A stretch of DNA of 38,664 nt from a virus, in the IMG/VR virus record IMGVR_UViG_3300006037_000015, positions 1 to 38,664 of that record, one strand, 5' to 3'. How positions within the stretch are numbered: the first letter of the stretch is position 1; each line of letters starts with the position of its first letter. The notes beneath the pieces were generated by a model that worked only from the letters and a program-made list of their open reading frames with translations, was not told where the DNA came from and made no database searches. This document shows, one piece after another, positions 12,068-19,779 of the stretch. The translations under genes were made by a program, and so were the position numbers.

Positions 12068-13265
12068 CTGACATTTGATCTAAATTAGCAGTTGGAATTA
12101 AATAGTACTTGGATCTACATACTGCTACTGTATCAGCACTTCTCATCAGTTTAGGATCGATCTTTTCTAAATATGATTTCCAATGGTATTCCCAGGCCTG
12201 CTGTGATTTATTAAACGTAGGCAATGTTGTAAGGATATTGTCCCAGGCTCTAACCCCCAGCTGTAGGTTATCTAATTGTGAAAAGGGCTTGGCTGCTTGG
12301 AATTTGTTAAAATCCCAATTTGGATAGCACACGAGCTTGACTATTTCACAAATTTCTTCATATTCTGCGTAAAGCTGCTGATAAGTTTTTTGGGCAAAGC
12401 CAGATTCATTGGCTCGTCGAATTTTTTTCCCACGCACAAGATGTAACTTCTCTGGATGATTAGTATACCATTTTGCAACTTTGTATGCTTGTAAAATTGC
12501 CAGCTCTGGAAATTTTGGCGTGATATAAAAGTATTCAGTTCCGTCGGGATTATCTGGATTTGCATGGGCCATGCATGCAGTATCAACAAAACTCATGTAC
12601 CATTTGTCCTTGGCACCCAATGTGACCTGAGCTTTATCTACTCCAAATATACTAGCAACTTTTTTACCAGCAAGTGCTAGTGTACCTTCTGTTGGACTGA
12701 AAGTGTGTTGTTTTTGAGCTCGGGCAATGCTAGGTAAATTACTAACAGCATTTGCAAACAAGTCATCATTATAAAACTTATCAGTGACTGTAGTGGTCCA
12801 ATCAGCGATTTCAATTTTAATTTCAGGATGGTGTTGGCCTAACCATTCTAAATCCTTTTTAAGGACCAGATCCCATTCGCTATGAAAATTTGCATTGCTT
12901 TTGTCTATTGCATTTGGGATGTATAAGCCCCGATCCATTAAACGTTCGGGCCATTGCACAAAAATATGATCTAGCTTGATATTATTTTTTAAAAACGTGT
13001 GCAATATATTGTGACTATCGCTACCGCCGCTGTAGTTCAGGATCAGATAGTCATATGACTCCCGAAGTTGGATTGCACGTTGTTTATACAGTTCTTCAAC
13101 TGACAAATGGTATAACCCAAAGGTGCTGTTGGCCTTTGTAAATACCTCATCGTAAAACCACCAATTAACTTCGGCTTTTTTTTCAGTGGCTCGCAATAAA
13201 GCATATACTTTATTTTCAATAATTTCACCGTCGACTATGTAATATCCATTGAGGTAGTTGTTCAT
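12063..13265 (-). CDS. PP-loop ATP pyrophosphatase, asparagine-synthetase-like
   Basis: 400 aa. NYSGGSDSHN (PP-loop at residues 79-84) is the signature of N-type ATP pyrophosphatases, which adenylate a substrate before amidation or thiolation (asparagine synthase, QueC, tRNA thiolation families). No glutaminase domain is present; residues 1-70 are a short N-terminal extension. Substrate unknown; neighbours suggest small-molecule or surface modification. ATG follows CATAAGTA by 5 nt, with no Shine-Dalgarno. Confidence 0.65.
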   Translation of the reverse strand: MNNYLNGYYIVDGEIIENKVYALLRATEKKAEVNWWFYDEVFTKANSTFGLYHLSVEELYKQRAIQLRESYDYLILNYSGGSDSHNILHTFLKNNIKLDHIFVQWPERLMDRGLYIPNAIDKSNANFHSEWDLVLKKDLEWLGQHHPEIKIEIADWTTTVTDKFYNDDLFANAVSNLPSIARAQKQHTFSPTEGTLALAGKKVASIFGVDKAQVTLGAKDKWYMSFVDTACMAHANPDNPDGTEYFYITPKFPELAILQAYKVAKWYTNHPEKLHLVRGKKIRRANESGFAQKTYQQLYAEYEEICEIVKLVCYPNWDFNKFQAAKPFSQLDNLQLGVRAWDNILTTLPTFNKSQQAWEYHWKSYLEKIDPKLMRSADTVAVCRSKYYLIPTANLDQMSA

Positions 13266-13270
13266 TGCAC

Positions 13271-13278
13271 TACTTATG
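13271..13278 (-). promoter_or_regulatory. late-type element CATAAGTA
   Basis: Ends 5 nt before the ATG at 13265 of the PP-loop gene. Confidence 0.6.
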
Positions 13279-13304
13279 AACTACTTAAAGAGTGCAGTAT
13301 ACCT

Positions 13305-13511
13305 TTAAGTGCCCCAGATTGCTAGTTGGGTTCTGGTGTTGACACAAAACTTACGCATAACGGCACTTACATGTACTTTGACTGTGCTCTCACTGATACT
13401 CAATATTCTGGCAATTTGCTTGTTGCTAATGCCTCGAGTAGCAATTAAATTGTATACGTCACGCTGTTTAGATGTTAATTCAGCAAAATTATTTTTAACC
13501 TGTTGTTGCAA
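13305..13511 (-). CDS. LuxR/GerE-type HTH regulator, minimal
   Basis: 68 aa that is only a LuxR C-terminal DNA-binding domain: LTSKQRDVYNLIATRGISNK, then IARILSISESTVKVHVSAVMRKF. No receiver or sensor domain. The start is TTG with a strong AGGAG 7 nt upstream. It resembles the HTH of the larger regulator at 13570-14286, so one likely arose from the other. Its promoter contains a GTTGTA/TACAAC inverted repeat. Confidence 0.8.
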   Translation of the reverse strand: MQQQVKNNFAELTSKQRDVYNLIATRGISNKQIARILSISESTVKVHVSAVMRKFCVNTRTQLAIWGT

Positions 13512-13525
13512 TTGAGTGCTCCTTT

Positions 13526-13560
13526 GTTGTATATTATAGTTACAACTGATTGCAATTCAA
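13526..13560 (-). promoter_or_regulatory. sigma70 promoter with overlapping inverted repeat
   Basis: TTGAAT (13560-13555), 16-bp spacer, TATAAT (13538-13533). The -10 lies between GTTGTA (13526-13531) and TACAAC (13541-13546), the same arms as the palindromes at the tRNA promoters. Confidence 0.7.
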
Positions 13561-13569
13561 CTACCTGCA

Positions 13570-14286
13570 CTATAGTCTAGGCTGTTTATCCATAATAATC
13601 AGTTGACTACGATGTTGAGCATTGTATTTTTTTAGTACAATACCAATGTGCAATTTGACTGTACTTTCGCTAATACCTAAACGTTTAGCAATCTGATGAT
13701 TTGTCATTCCATGAGTACAGATCATTTGGTAAATCTGCTCTTGTCTAAATGTCAATGCTATTCCCATAGTATTGGGTGTTGCCAATTTTATTTTTTTATC
13801 TACCACAGCATTCAAAGACCAGTGAGATGGATCCTTCTTACTGAGATATATACTTTCTTGGGCAGCGTCAATTCCATGCCACTTTGGCGAAAGAGAGCAG
13901 CCAACAAATCCTGCTTGTACTAGGCTTTCATAGTGTGTATTACTAATACTATCTCCAACAGTGCCAGTGATCAGACATTCTTTAGGTTTTTCGGCAAGTC
14001 TGTTAGCAGTTATTTTCAAAGTTAACTTGAGCAAATCGTACGCGTCTTTAAAGTTTAAATTTCTTTCTATTAGCCCATTGTAACCAACTATTACTGTATC
14101 TGGAATCTCGCTGTAGCTTGTTATTGCGTTTAACCGTTGCATAAACTGTTCTATATCTTTGCTTACACTAACAGTTGCAGGTTGCTTGGCCATAAATCCG
14201 ACTATGTCTTTTTTCTGCTTTAACGTTAAAGGTACCCCGTTTAACGGCTTTAAAAATCCTGGTGAAATTATTGCTGTTCTGTTCAT
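13570..14286 (-). CDS. LuxR-family regulator with degenerate N-terminal domain
   Basis: 238 aa. The C-terminal 60 residues are a LuxR HTH (LTFRQEQIYQMICTHGMTNH, then IAKRLGISESTVKLH). The N-terminal ~170 residues have alternating beta/alpha segments like a receiver (PDTVIVGYNG, ECLITGTVGD, FVGCSLS), but I cannot find the usual Asp/Lys set. Its ATG overlaps the TGA of the Bug-type gene (ATGA), so the two are translationally coupled and probably work together. Confidence 0.75.
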   Translation of the reverse strand: MNRTAIISPGFLKPLNGVPLTLKQKKDIVGFMAKQPATVSVSKDIEQFMQRLNAITSYSEIPDTVIVGYNGLIERNLNFKDAYDLLKLTLKITANRLAEKPKECLITGTVGDSISNTHYESLVQAGFVGCSLSPKWHGIDAAQESIYLSKKDPSHWSLNAVVDKKIKLATPNTMGIALTFRQEQIYQMICTHGMTNHQIAKRLGISESTVKLHIGIVLKKYNAQHRSQLIIMDKQPRL

Positions 14287-15137
14287 TGCTGTTTATACTT
14301 CATTATAACGTTATCCAAACTTTTTGGTCCGGTACTGGTGTAGCGTTCAACGCTAATTTCGTTTAAGAGCCGTTTAAAATCGTTATCATTCATCAATCCT
14401 TGCACAAACTTGTTCCAGAAAATATTTGATTCGTTTGGAGAGTGTACAGGCAAAAATAATGCTGTACCATTGGCTTTAGTTAACATTTTTTGTTTTGTTG
14501 ATTCATCAATATCCACAATAGTCAAATGTCCAATGGCCGCTAATGATTCTGCTGCACGTGGTAAAATAAATCCCAAATCTACGTCACCATTGATAATACT
14601 TGAATGGAATCCAGTTGATATTGAAAACGGAACTTTATAAATTTTGTTTACATCTAAGTAGCTGGCTTTGACTAAATTGTCGATTTGATGCAGTTGCGCA
14701 GATGACGCATGAGCCCATGTCAACTTACCACTAGTTTCTTGTTCTTGTTTAACAATATCGTCGATATTTCTAATTTTACTTTTCTTGCTAGCAACAAGGG
14801 TTAATGCAGTTTTAGTCAATGGTGTTACGTTATCAAATTCTTTGGAATTTGCCGATTCTACATAGTCACTGAGCGTTGCCAGTAAAAGAGTATCACCATC
14901 TGGCTTTGCTTTACTAGCATAGCTTATTCCAATCTTACCGGCTGCACCAGGTTTAAACACAGGTATCATGTTTATATTCTGTTTCGAAGCATAGGCTTCC
15001 ATATAATTAAAAACAGTAGCCAATCCACTGGCTGATGAGTTTGGTATAACAACCTTGATAATTTTATTTTCTGCCGTGTACGCAGCATGAGCAACTGAAC
15101 AAATAGATACTGCTAGTAATACTAAAAACTTTTTCAT
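14283..15137 (-). CDS. Bug/TctC-type periplasmic solute-binding protein
   Basis: 284 aa from the ATG with AAGGA 8 nt upstream. Signal peptide MKKFLVLLAVSICSVAHA. The segment FKPGAAGKIGISYASKAKPD followed by GDTLLLAT is the ligand-loop signature of the tripartite tricarboxylate transporter binding proteins (PGxGGxxG...AxxxPDGxTLL). Known members bind carboxylates in the periplasm and are greatly expanded in Burkholderiales. No TctA/TctB partner is in view, so it would use host transporters or act as a sensor. Sigma70 promoter upstream. Confidence 0.85.
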   Translation of the reverse strand: MKKFLVLLAVSICSVAHAAYTAENKIIKVVIPNSSASGLATVFNYMEAYASKQNINMIPVFKPGAAGKIGISYASKAKPDGDTLLLATLSDYVESANSKEFDNVTPLTKTALTLVASKKSKIRNIDDIVKQEQETSGKLTWAHASSAQLHQIDNLVKASYLDVNKIYKVPFSISTGFHSSIINGDVDLGFILPRAAESLAAIGHLTIVDIDESTKQKMLTKANGTALFLPVHSPNESNIFWNKFVQGLMNDNDFKRLLNEISVERYTSTGPKSLDNVIMKYKQQ

Positions 15138-15172
15138 CAATGCAATCCTTGTAAATTTTAAATGAATAATAC

Positions 15173-15201
15173 AATGTAACAGATTTGCTAAGTGTTGTCA
15201 A
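15173..15201 (-). promoter_or_regulatory. sigma70 promoter of the Bug-type gene
   Basis: TTGACA (15201-15196), 17-bp spacer, TACATT with a TGT extension (15178-15173). It lies just downstream of the tmRNA terminator, so the Bug and LuxR genes form a separate transcription unit. Confidence 0.75.
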
Positions 15202-15242
15202 CAGAAACTGTTTCCAAATTGAAAATTACAAATCGCTGAGCC

Positions 15243-15269
15243 AAAAGGAAAGCACCCGAAGGTGCTTTC
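15243..15269 (-). terminator. Rho-independent terminator of the tmRNA
   Basis: GAAAGCACC-TTCG-GGTGCTTTC followed by CTTTT on the minus strand: a 9-bp stem closed by a UUCG tetraloop. Confidence 0.93.
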
Positions 15270-15595
15270 TTGTTATTTTCTGTTACGAGGTATAACTACC
15301 CTAAGCAGTGTTTAGGCTGCTAATGCGTAACTTTCGTCATTTGCATTTATTTTTGTTTTGCTTCTACGACCAGGTTACCCCAATCCTAACGGCTTCTACA
15401 TTGCCGAGCGATAGAACACATACTTGATACCCAATCGAGAACCAGTTTGGGCCCATTATAAAACACACTACAGTACGACCACAACATACAAAAGACCTGG
15501 AAGTCAAAATGCTGTGCAGTAATATGCTTTATGGTGGACCCACCGAGATTCGAACTCGGTTCTTGAATATTTTTCAGTCCCTACTTTACGCTGTT
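15270..15595 (-). ncRNA. ssrA: circularly permuted (two-piece) tmRNA
   Basis: Minus-strand order is permuted. The acceptor piece comes first: GTAAAGTAGGGACTG, then a T arm with loop TTCGAAT, TGGGTCC, A and CCA ending at 15532. A 77-nt intervening segment (15531-15455) follows, then the 5' piece from 15454 (GGGCCCA, pairing with TGGGTCC over 7 bp), the TGG..TTCTCGATTGGG D-like region, a pseudoknot region and the tag frame. The tag at 15344-15315 reads ANDESYALAA with stop TAA (15314-15312). Helix 5 (TAGCAG/CTGCTTA) is conserved. tmRNA rescues stalled ribosomes with SmpB, encoded immediately upstream. The 5' boundary is inferred from a late-type element. Confidence 0.93.
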
Positions 15596-15600
15596 CAATT

Positions 15601-15608
15601 TACTTATG
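15601..15608 (-). promoter_or_regulatory. late-type element CATAAGTA before the tmRNA
   Basis: CATAAGTA overlaps the smpB stop codon. By the spacing seen at other genes, RNA would begin near 15595, just ahead of the acceptor piece. Confidence 0.5.
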
Positions 15609-16029
15609 CTAACTTTTGGCTTTTGACAATCTTTCGTGTTTCTAACTCGATATCACGCTTCTTATCAGTTTCTCGCTTGTCGTATTCTTTCTTACCACGA
15701 GCAACACCAATTGATAACTTAAACTTCCCATTCTTATTATACAATTTTAACGGGATAAGTGTCAAGCCTTTTTCCCTTGTTTTGCCAACAAGACGATTTA
15801 TTTCTTTACGATGTAGCAATAGCTTGCGAGTACGTTGTTGCTCATTCGCAGATGAGCCTATACTTGCTCCAATCAAAAATACATCGCTGTCAAGGACCTT
15901 ACAGTGTGATCCTACTATGGCGCACACTTTGTTGGCAATGGCTTTTACTTCCCACGACTCTAGCATAATACCACACTCGTACTCTTCGAGTATTTCGTAA
16001 TCGTAGTAGGCTTTTTTATTTTCGAACAT
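15604..16029 (-). CDS. smpB: SsrA-binding protein SmpB
   Basis: 141 aa, slightly shorter than the usual ~150-160. Family blocks are in order: YDYEILEEYECGIMLESWEV, RTRKLLLHRKEI, the beta-strand LIPLKLYNKNGKFKLSIGVA, then RGKKEYDKRE and a basic C-terminal tail (KKRDIELETRKIVKSQKLA) which in known SmpB enters the mRNA channel. It binds tmRNA and delivers it to stalled ribosomes. Its stop is 9 nt from the predicted start of the tmRNA. It has its own sigma70 promoter with the -10 inside a perfect palindrome. Phage-encoded SmpB is rare. Confidence 0.95.
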   Translation of the reverse strand: MFENKKAYYDYEILEEYECGIMLESWEVKAIANKVCAIVGSHCKVLDSDVFLIGASIGSSANEQQRTRKLLLHRKEINRLVGKTREKGLTLIPLKLYNKNGKFKLSIGVARGKKEYDKRETDKKRDIELETRKIVKSQKLA

Positions 16030-16030
16030 A

Positions 16031-16065
16031 TGCTATATTATAGCATCAGAACACTAATCTGTCAA
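16031..16065 (-). promoter_or_regulatory. sigma70 promoter of smpB with palindromic -10
   Basis: TTGACA (16065-16060), 17-bp spacer, TATAAT (16042-16037). The -10 is centred in TGCTATATTATAGCA (16031-16045), a perfect inverted repeat that ends right at the start codon region. Confidence 0.88.
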
Positions 16066-16069
16066 TGGT

Positions 16070-17626
16070 TTAAGAAAGCTGTTCAGCTGATATTTGTTTC
16101 GATACTATTTCATCGAAATAACGTTTTCTCCACTCTTTAGCTACTATGTTTGCAGCCTGCAAGAAGGGAATGTCAGTTTCATATATACGTGCAACATCGC
16201 TAATAGGGTACCCAAGTGTACCGTATGCCAACAGTGTCCATTCGTTTAGTCGATTGTGTTCGCGACGGCCGTGTGTTAATGTTCGTTCAAGTCTTGCACA
16301 AGCCATTCTATCGCTTAGATTAGTATTGTTTGAATTTTCCCATTTTGGTACAGGATCTTCCTTTGATATAATGTTAATAACTTTATAACCATATTTGGCA
16401 GCATCTGTTTCAAACTCGCTTACATACTTGCCAGTTTTACCAATATCTCGAATGAATAGTGCTTTGAAGCTTGCACTTTGGATGTCAATACGTTTCGCCC
16501 ATTCAAAACTTTCCATTACTGATTCAGCTGTTTCTGGAGTTAGTCCAATTATAAAACTTAAGAAAATACTTACGTCGTCGCCCCAAATTTCTTTGCGAAG
16601 CTTTTCGATAAATGGCTTTGCATGTGGACCACCATTCCAACCCTTCCCAACGACTTTGGCTGCTTCTGGATGCATACTTTCAATTCCAAAAAATGCAGCT
16701 TTCAATCCAGCTTCCTTTAACCATACAGCAGTTTCTGGTCTGGACCAGACCAAGTCAACACGTATGTATGCGCTAAACTCAAGTTTAAATGGCAATGTCA
16801 ATGCCATGTCTCTAAATTCTTTTACTTTATCTGGATCATCATTAAATGTGTCATCTAGCATGAAGTAGCGTGTAATGCCCCATTTTTCGTAGTTACGTCT
16901 AATTTCGTGCTCAACATGCTCAAATCTACGAACTGCTTCGCCTTTCTTTTTACCAATTTCTGGGTAAGAGCAAAATTTACATTTAAAAATACAACCGCGT
17001 GCTGTTTCCAATGGTAGTGTTTCGCCGGGTTGTACGCCATCATCATCGTGCCAGGTAAAATCATCTGTTTGAATATTGTACGGCGCATCTAACCCAGGCC
17101 AACTTAATAAAAAGAATCCAGGTGCCTGTTCTTTAAACATTGGAACTGGACTATTGTTTGTTATAAAATTATGCAAATTAACTGCATGTCCTTCGGCATA
17201 TCCGGCAAAGCCGTAATCAAAGTTTTTCAAATCATCTGCAGCCAATGAATCGGCCATTACTCCGCCAATAACCCGCTTAATAGATGGGTATAGTTCTTTA
17301 ATAGTTCCAAATGCATTGTCAATTTCAGCATTGATACCAGCTCTGCGTTGTCGTCTCAAAATTGTTGTAGTGCCGTCGGCGTTCTTAATAGGTGTTTCGA
17401 TTGTTTCAGCCATGAATGTACTGCTAAATCCTATCCAGGCAGTATCATCTGTAATGAAAAGTTTTAACAAGTCAACCAGTTCTGTGCGTGTATGCTTGTC
17501 AATGAAGTCGATTACTTTTACAGATATACCTGCTTTCCGTAATGTGTGTGCGACTTTATACGACCCTATTGATCGCATAGGGGCAGCACCGCTGCGCCAG
17601 ACTCCGTTTAAAAGAATTACTTGCAT
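16070..17626 (-). CDS. radical SAM enzyme with N-terminal B12-binding-like domain
   Basis: 518 aa. The radical SAM cluster motif is Cys212-x3-Cys216-x2-Cys219 (GCIFKCKFC). The first ~180 residues have the layout of a B12-binding (Rossmann) domain as in class B radical SAM enzymes (MQVILLNGVW..., VIGGVMADS, DYGFAGYAEGHAV). EFSAYIRVD and KAAFFGIES match later barrel strands of B12/radical SAM proteins. Likely a methyltransferase or C-C/C-S bond enzyme; substrate unknown. A TATAAATA late element lies ~55 nt upstream of ATG. Confidence 0.85.
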   Translation of the reverse strand: MQVILLNGVWRSGAAPMRSIGSYKVAHTLRKAGISVKVIDFIDKHTRTELVDLLKLFITDDTAWIGFSSTFMAETIETPIKNADGTTTILRRQRRAGINAEIDNAFGTIKELYPSIKRVIGGVMADSLAADDLKNFDYGFAGYAEGHAVNLHNFITNNSPVPMFKEQAPGFFLLSWPGLDAPYNIQTDDFTWHDDDGVQPGETLPLETARGCIFKCKFCSYPEIGKKKGEAVRRFEHVEHEIRRNYEKWGITRYFMLDDTFNDDPDKVKEFRDMALTLPFKLEFSAYIRVDLVWSRPETAVWLKEAGLKAAFFGIESMHPEAAKVVGKGWNGGPHAKPFIEKLRKEIWGDDVSIFLSFIIGLTPETAESVMESFEWAKRIDIQSASFKALFIRDIGKTGKYVSEFETDAAKYGYKVINIISKEDPVPKWENSNNTNLSDRMACARLERTLTHGRREHNRLNEWTLLAYGTLGYPISDVARIYETDIPFLQAANIVAKEWRKRYFDEIVSKQISAEQLS

Positions 17627-17681
17627 ATTGTTTATTGTGTATCGTTAGAGAGTAAACTAATGTTACTATGTTTATTAAATG

Positions 17682-17689
17682 TATTTATA
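17682..17689 (-). promoter_or_regulatory. T4-late-consensus element TATAAATA
   Basis: An exact match to the T4 late promoter -10 (TATAAATA), just downstream of the small gene at 17685-17870 and ~55 nt upstream of the radical SAM ATG. Confidence 0.65.
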
Positions 17690-17870
17690 ATACGGCTGTG
17701 TCTAGCTTTTGCCAGCTGTTCTTACCTTCGGTTGCGTACCCAACATACTCTTCGCCAGTTTCCATATCAGTTAATTTGTACTTTGCAGGACACTTGGTGT
17801 ATACTTCTAGTGTAACTGCTTTATCCAATTCTTGTACTACTTGATTATTTTGTAGTGTTCGTGTTTTCAT
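17685..17870 (-). CDS. small hypothetical protein
   Basis: 61 aa (MKTRTLQNNQVVQELDKAVT...). The core TLEVYTKCPAKYKLTDMETG then EEYVGYATEG looks like a small beta-rich domain. No clear Shine-Dalgarno; it overlaps the end of the 54-aa gene by 26 nt, so reinitiation is likely. An in-frame ATG 57 nt upstream would lengthen it but lies well inside that neighbour. Function unknown. Confidence 0.6.
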   Translation of the reverse strand: MKTRTLQNNQVVQELDKAVTLEVYTKCPAKYKLTDMETGEEYVGYATEGKNSWQKLDTAVL

Positions 17871-18009
17871 GTCGTTGTTGTATTTTGTTAGAAACGTAAT
17901 CAGTGAAGAACATTGGAAATACTCCATGTATCAATGATGCAGCAGCAAGCGACCATGCAAATCGCAAGTGTTCAAAATAAGTCATTTTAATGTCATCAAG
18001 ATGTTTCAT
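17845..18009 (-). CDS. DUF6356-like 54-aa protein
   Basis: MKHLDDIKMTYFEHLRFAWS then LAAASLIHGVFPMFFTDYVS. The MTYFEHLRFAWSLA...IHGxxP..FT pattern is that of a small phage/bacterial family (DUF6356) with an amphipathic or membrane-associated helix. The start A is shared with the stop of 18009-19775 (TAATG); MTYFEHLRF (start 17985) is an alternative start. Function unknown. Confidence 0.7.
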   Translation of the reverse strand: MKHLDDIKMTYFEHLRFAWSLAAASLIHGVFPMFFTDYVSNKIQQRHENTNTTK

Positions 18010-19775
18010 TAAATAAACTTTAGTAGGCCAAATACAGATCCATCTTTGTTGCTGTATGCAAGATAGTCTACATTGGGCTCGTTATATCTGATGCTTGAAC
18101 CGAACCAGTGATTGGTTCGATCTTCATCAGTTACGCTAACCCAGCTTCCAGTGCCATCATTTGCAACTGCATCAACTACCCAACGTTGTGCAAGACAAGT
18201 TACAGTATTATACCACCATACTGATTCAGTTGGTGTAGTTGGTGCAGTTTTTCCAGAATACACGCGGTTTTCGGCTGCAAAGTAAAGTGTAGTACCGGTA
18301 GGAAAACTTACTTTACGTTCTAGTGCATACGTATCATCAAATGATCCATTTGCATCTTCTAATAGCTCGTATGTTTCTAACCGTGCAAGGCCAAGATTGA
18401 ACGGCACTACATGGCCATTCTCTTTACGTGGCTTTAAATCTGTCCCTACGTGGCATATAAAGCATTCATCTGCTATACCCGATCCGCCAATATTCATAGA
18501 AGGAATACTAAACGTATGATTGTATCCTCTGTGGATTTCAATTGTTGGGCTATCGTCGAGATGCACTGCTTTGCGGCCGTTTACTATTTGCTCGCTTTGT
18601 ACACCTGTTACACCCCAGCATGATTTGCCATCGCGATCGCTAATCCAGTTTATGCTAAAGTTTGTAAGAGGTGGCTTTAATTGTGCATCAGCTGCTGGAT
18701 CACCACCAATTGCTGTAATGTCTCCAGTAATAACTGTTGACGTATATCCAACCAACTTGCCGCAATAGTCATACATTGGATCTTGCTGAGTAAACAGCGG
18801 ATCAACCGGTGTCATTGCTGCAATAGCCATTGCATATACTTCTGGACCCAACATTGCCAACCAAATATTCTCATTACGGATACCGTTTACATCAACTGGA
18901 TAGCTTGCTGTCTTTGACATACTTGTAACTAACATCTGCGCTGTTGCTGTTGCTTGCTTTAAGTTTGGAGTATCACTTGGTGGATAAGGTGGGTTCCATT
19001 GCAATGCAGGTGGCGCATCCATTGTTATAATAGGAACCTGAGTATTAGCCATTGGCGAGCTAATGGGGACAATACCAGCTTGTGCATAAGTTTGTTGTGG
19101 CACATACAACCTGCCTGTTGCTAGATTACGCTTATGTCTAAAATCTGGGAACAATTGTCGATTGATTGATTTGTCCAATGCTTTGCCAACCCCTTGCAAT
19201 TTAGATTTTAATTGAGCTAACTTGGCTGCAGGTATATCTTCCATGCGACTTATGTGCCCTTGGATACTACCAAGTATGCTCGAAGGGTTGTATGTTCCTG
19301 TGTTTATTCCACCGTCACCATTTAAACATACCTGCGGCTTACTTAATCGTCCAAGATCATTTAAGATTGCGTTCATTTCAGCAAACTCTGCATCAATAAC
19401 TTGAGCAATTACATCTGGGATAGGTGGTGCCTTTAACGGAATTGCACAAAGGCCGTCTAGTGCCAATAGACTTTGTACTTCGGCAATGGCTGCATTTACG
19501 CGGGCAAGGGTTTCGGGTATGCCGCACAATGCTTCTGCTGCTTTAAGCTGATCTTTTACATTTTTTAACTCTGCTGCAAGATCAGCAAGACTTGGTACAC
19601 CGGGGAACTGGTCTTGAATAAGTTTATCTAGGTCGATGTTCACGCAAAGTAATGGGCCCTTTAGCATATTGTTTATGCCGCCGAACAACAAGGCACATAT
19701 AATGTCCTTGAGTGGCTTATTTAGAATACCTTTGGTTGCTACACTAACGCCGGGAATGATTGGAATGTCTGCCAT
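18009..19775 (-). CDS. large virion/tail-associated protein, unknown
   Basis: 588 aa. Residues ~70-150 are helical and coiled-coil-like (LADLAAELKNVKDQLKAAEA, EFAEMNAILNDLGRL). The rest is beta-rich with many Pro and Trp, including a C-terminal WWYNTVTCLAQRWV and NHWFGSSIRY. Its position directly beside the M15 peptidase and PAAR genes suggests a tail or baseplate part. The ATG follows CATAAGTA by 4 nt with no Shine-Dalgarno. No family recognised. Confidence 0.6.
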   Translation of the reverse strand: MADIPIIPGVSVATKGILNKPLKDIICALLFGGINNMLKGPLLCVNIDLDKLIQDQFPGVPSLADLAAELKNVKDQLKAAEALCGIPETLARVNAAIAEVQSLLALDGLCAIPLKAPPIPDVIAQVIDAEFAEMNAILNDLGRLSKPQVCLNGDGGINTGTYNPSSILGSIQGHISRMEDIPAAKLAQLKSKLQGVGKALDKSINRQLFPDFRHKRNLATGRLYVPQQTYAQAGIVPISSPMANTQVPIITMDAPPALQWNPPYPPSDTPNLKQATATAQMLVTSMSKTASYPVDVNGIRNENIWLAMLGPEVYAMAIAAMTPVDPLFTQQDPMYDYCGKLVGYTSTVITGDITAIGGDPAADAQLKPPLTNFSINWISDRDGKSCWGVTGVQSEQIVNGRKAVHLDDSPTIEIHRGYNHTFSIPSMNIGGSGIADECFICHVGTDLKPRKENGHVVPFNLGLARLETYELLEDANGSFDDTYALERKVSFPTGTTLYFAAENRVYSGKTAPTTPTESVWWYNTVTCLAQRWVVDAVANDGTGSWVSVTDEDRTNHWFGSSIRYNEPNVDYLAYSNKDGSVFGLLKFI

Positions 19776-19779
19776 GCTG

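Noticed and set aside
15448-15466. TATAAT on the minus strand immediately before the 5' piece of the tmRNA
   Set aside because: A start from it would fall inside the mature 5' piece and no -35 is present; it is probably just AT-rich intervening segment.
15532-15604. A normal tRNA ending at 15532
   Set aside because: The T arm and CCA are present but no D arm, anticodon arm or 5' acceptor lies upstream; the acceptor partner is downstream at 15454, as in a permuted tmRNA.
15509-16000. 163-aa plus-strand reading frame opposite smpB and the tmRNA acceptor piece
   Set aside because: It is the antisense shadow of SmpB; no ribosome site or promoter, and the minus-strand products are unmistakable.
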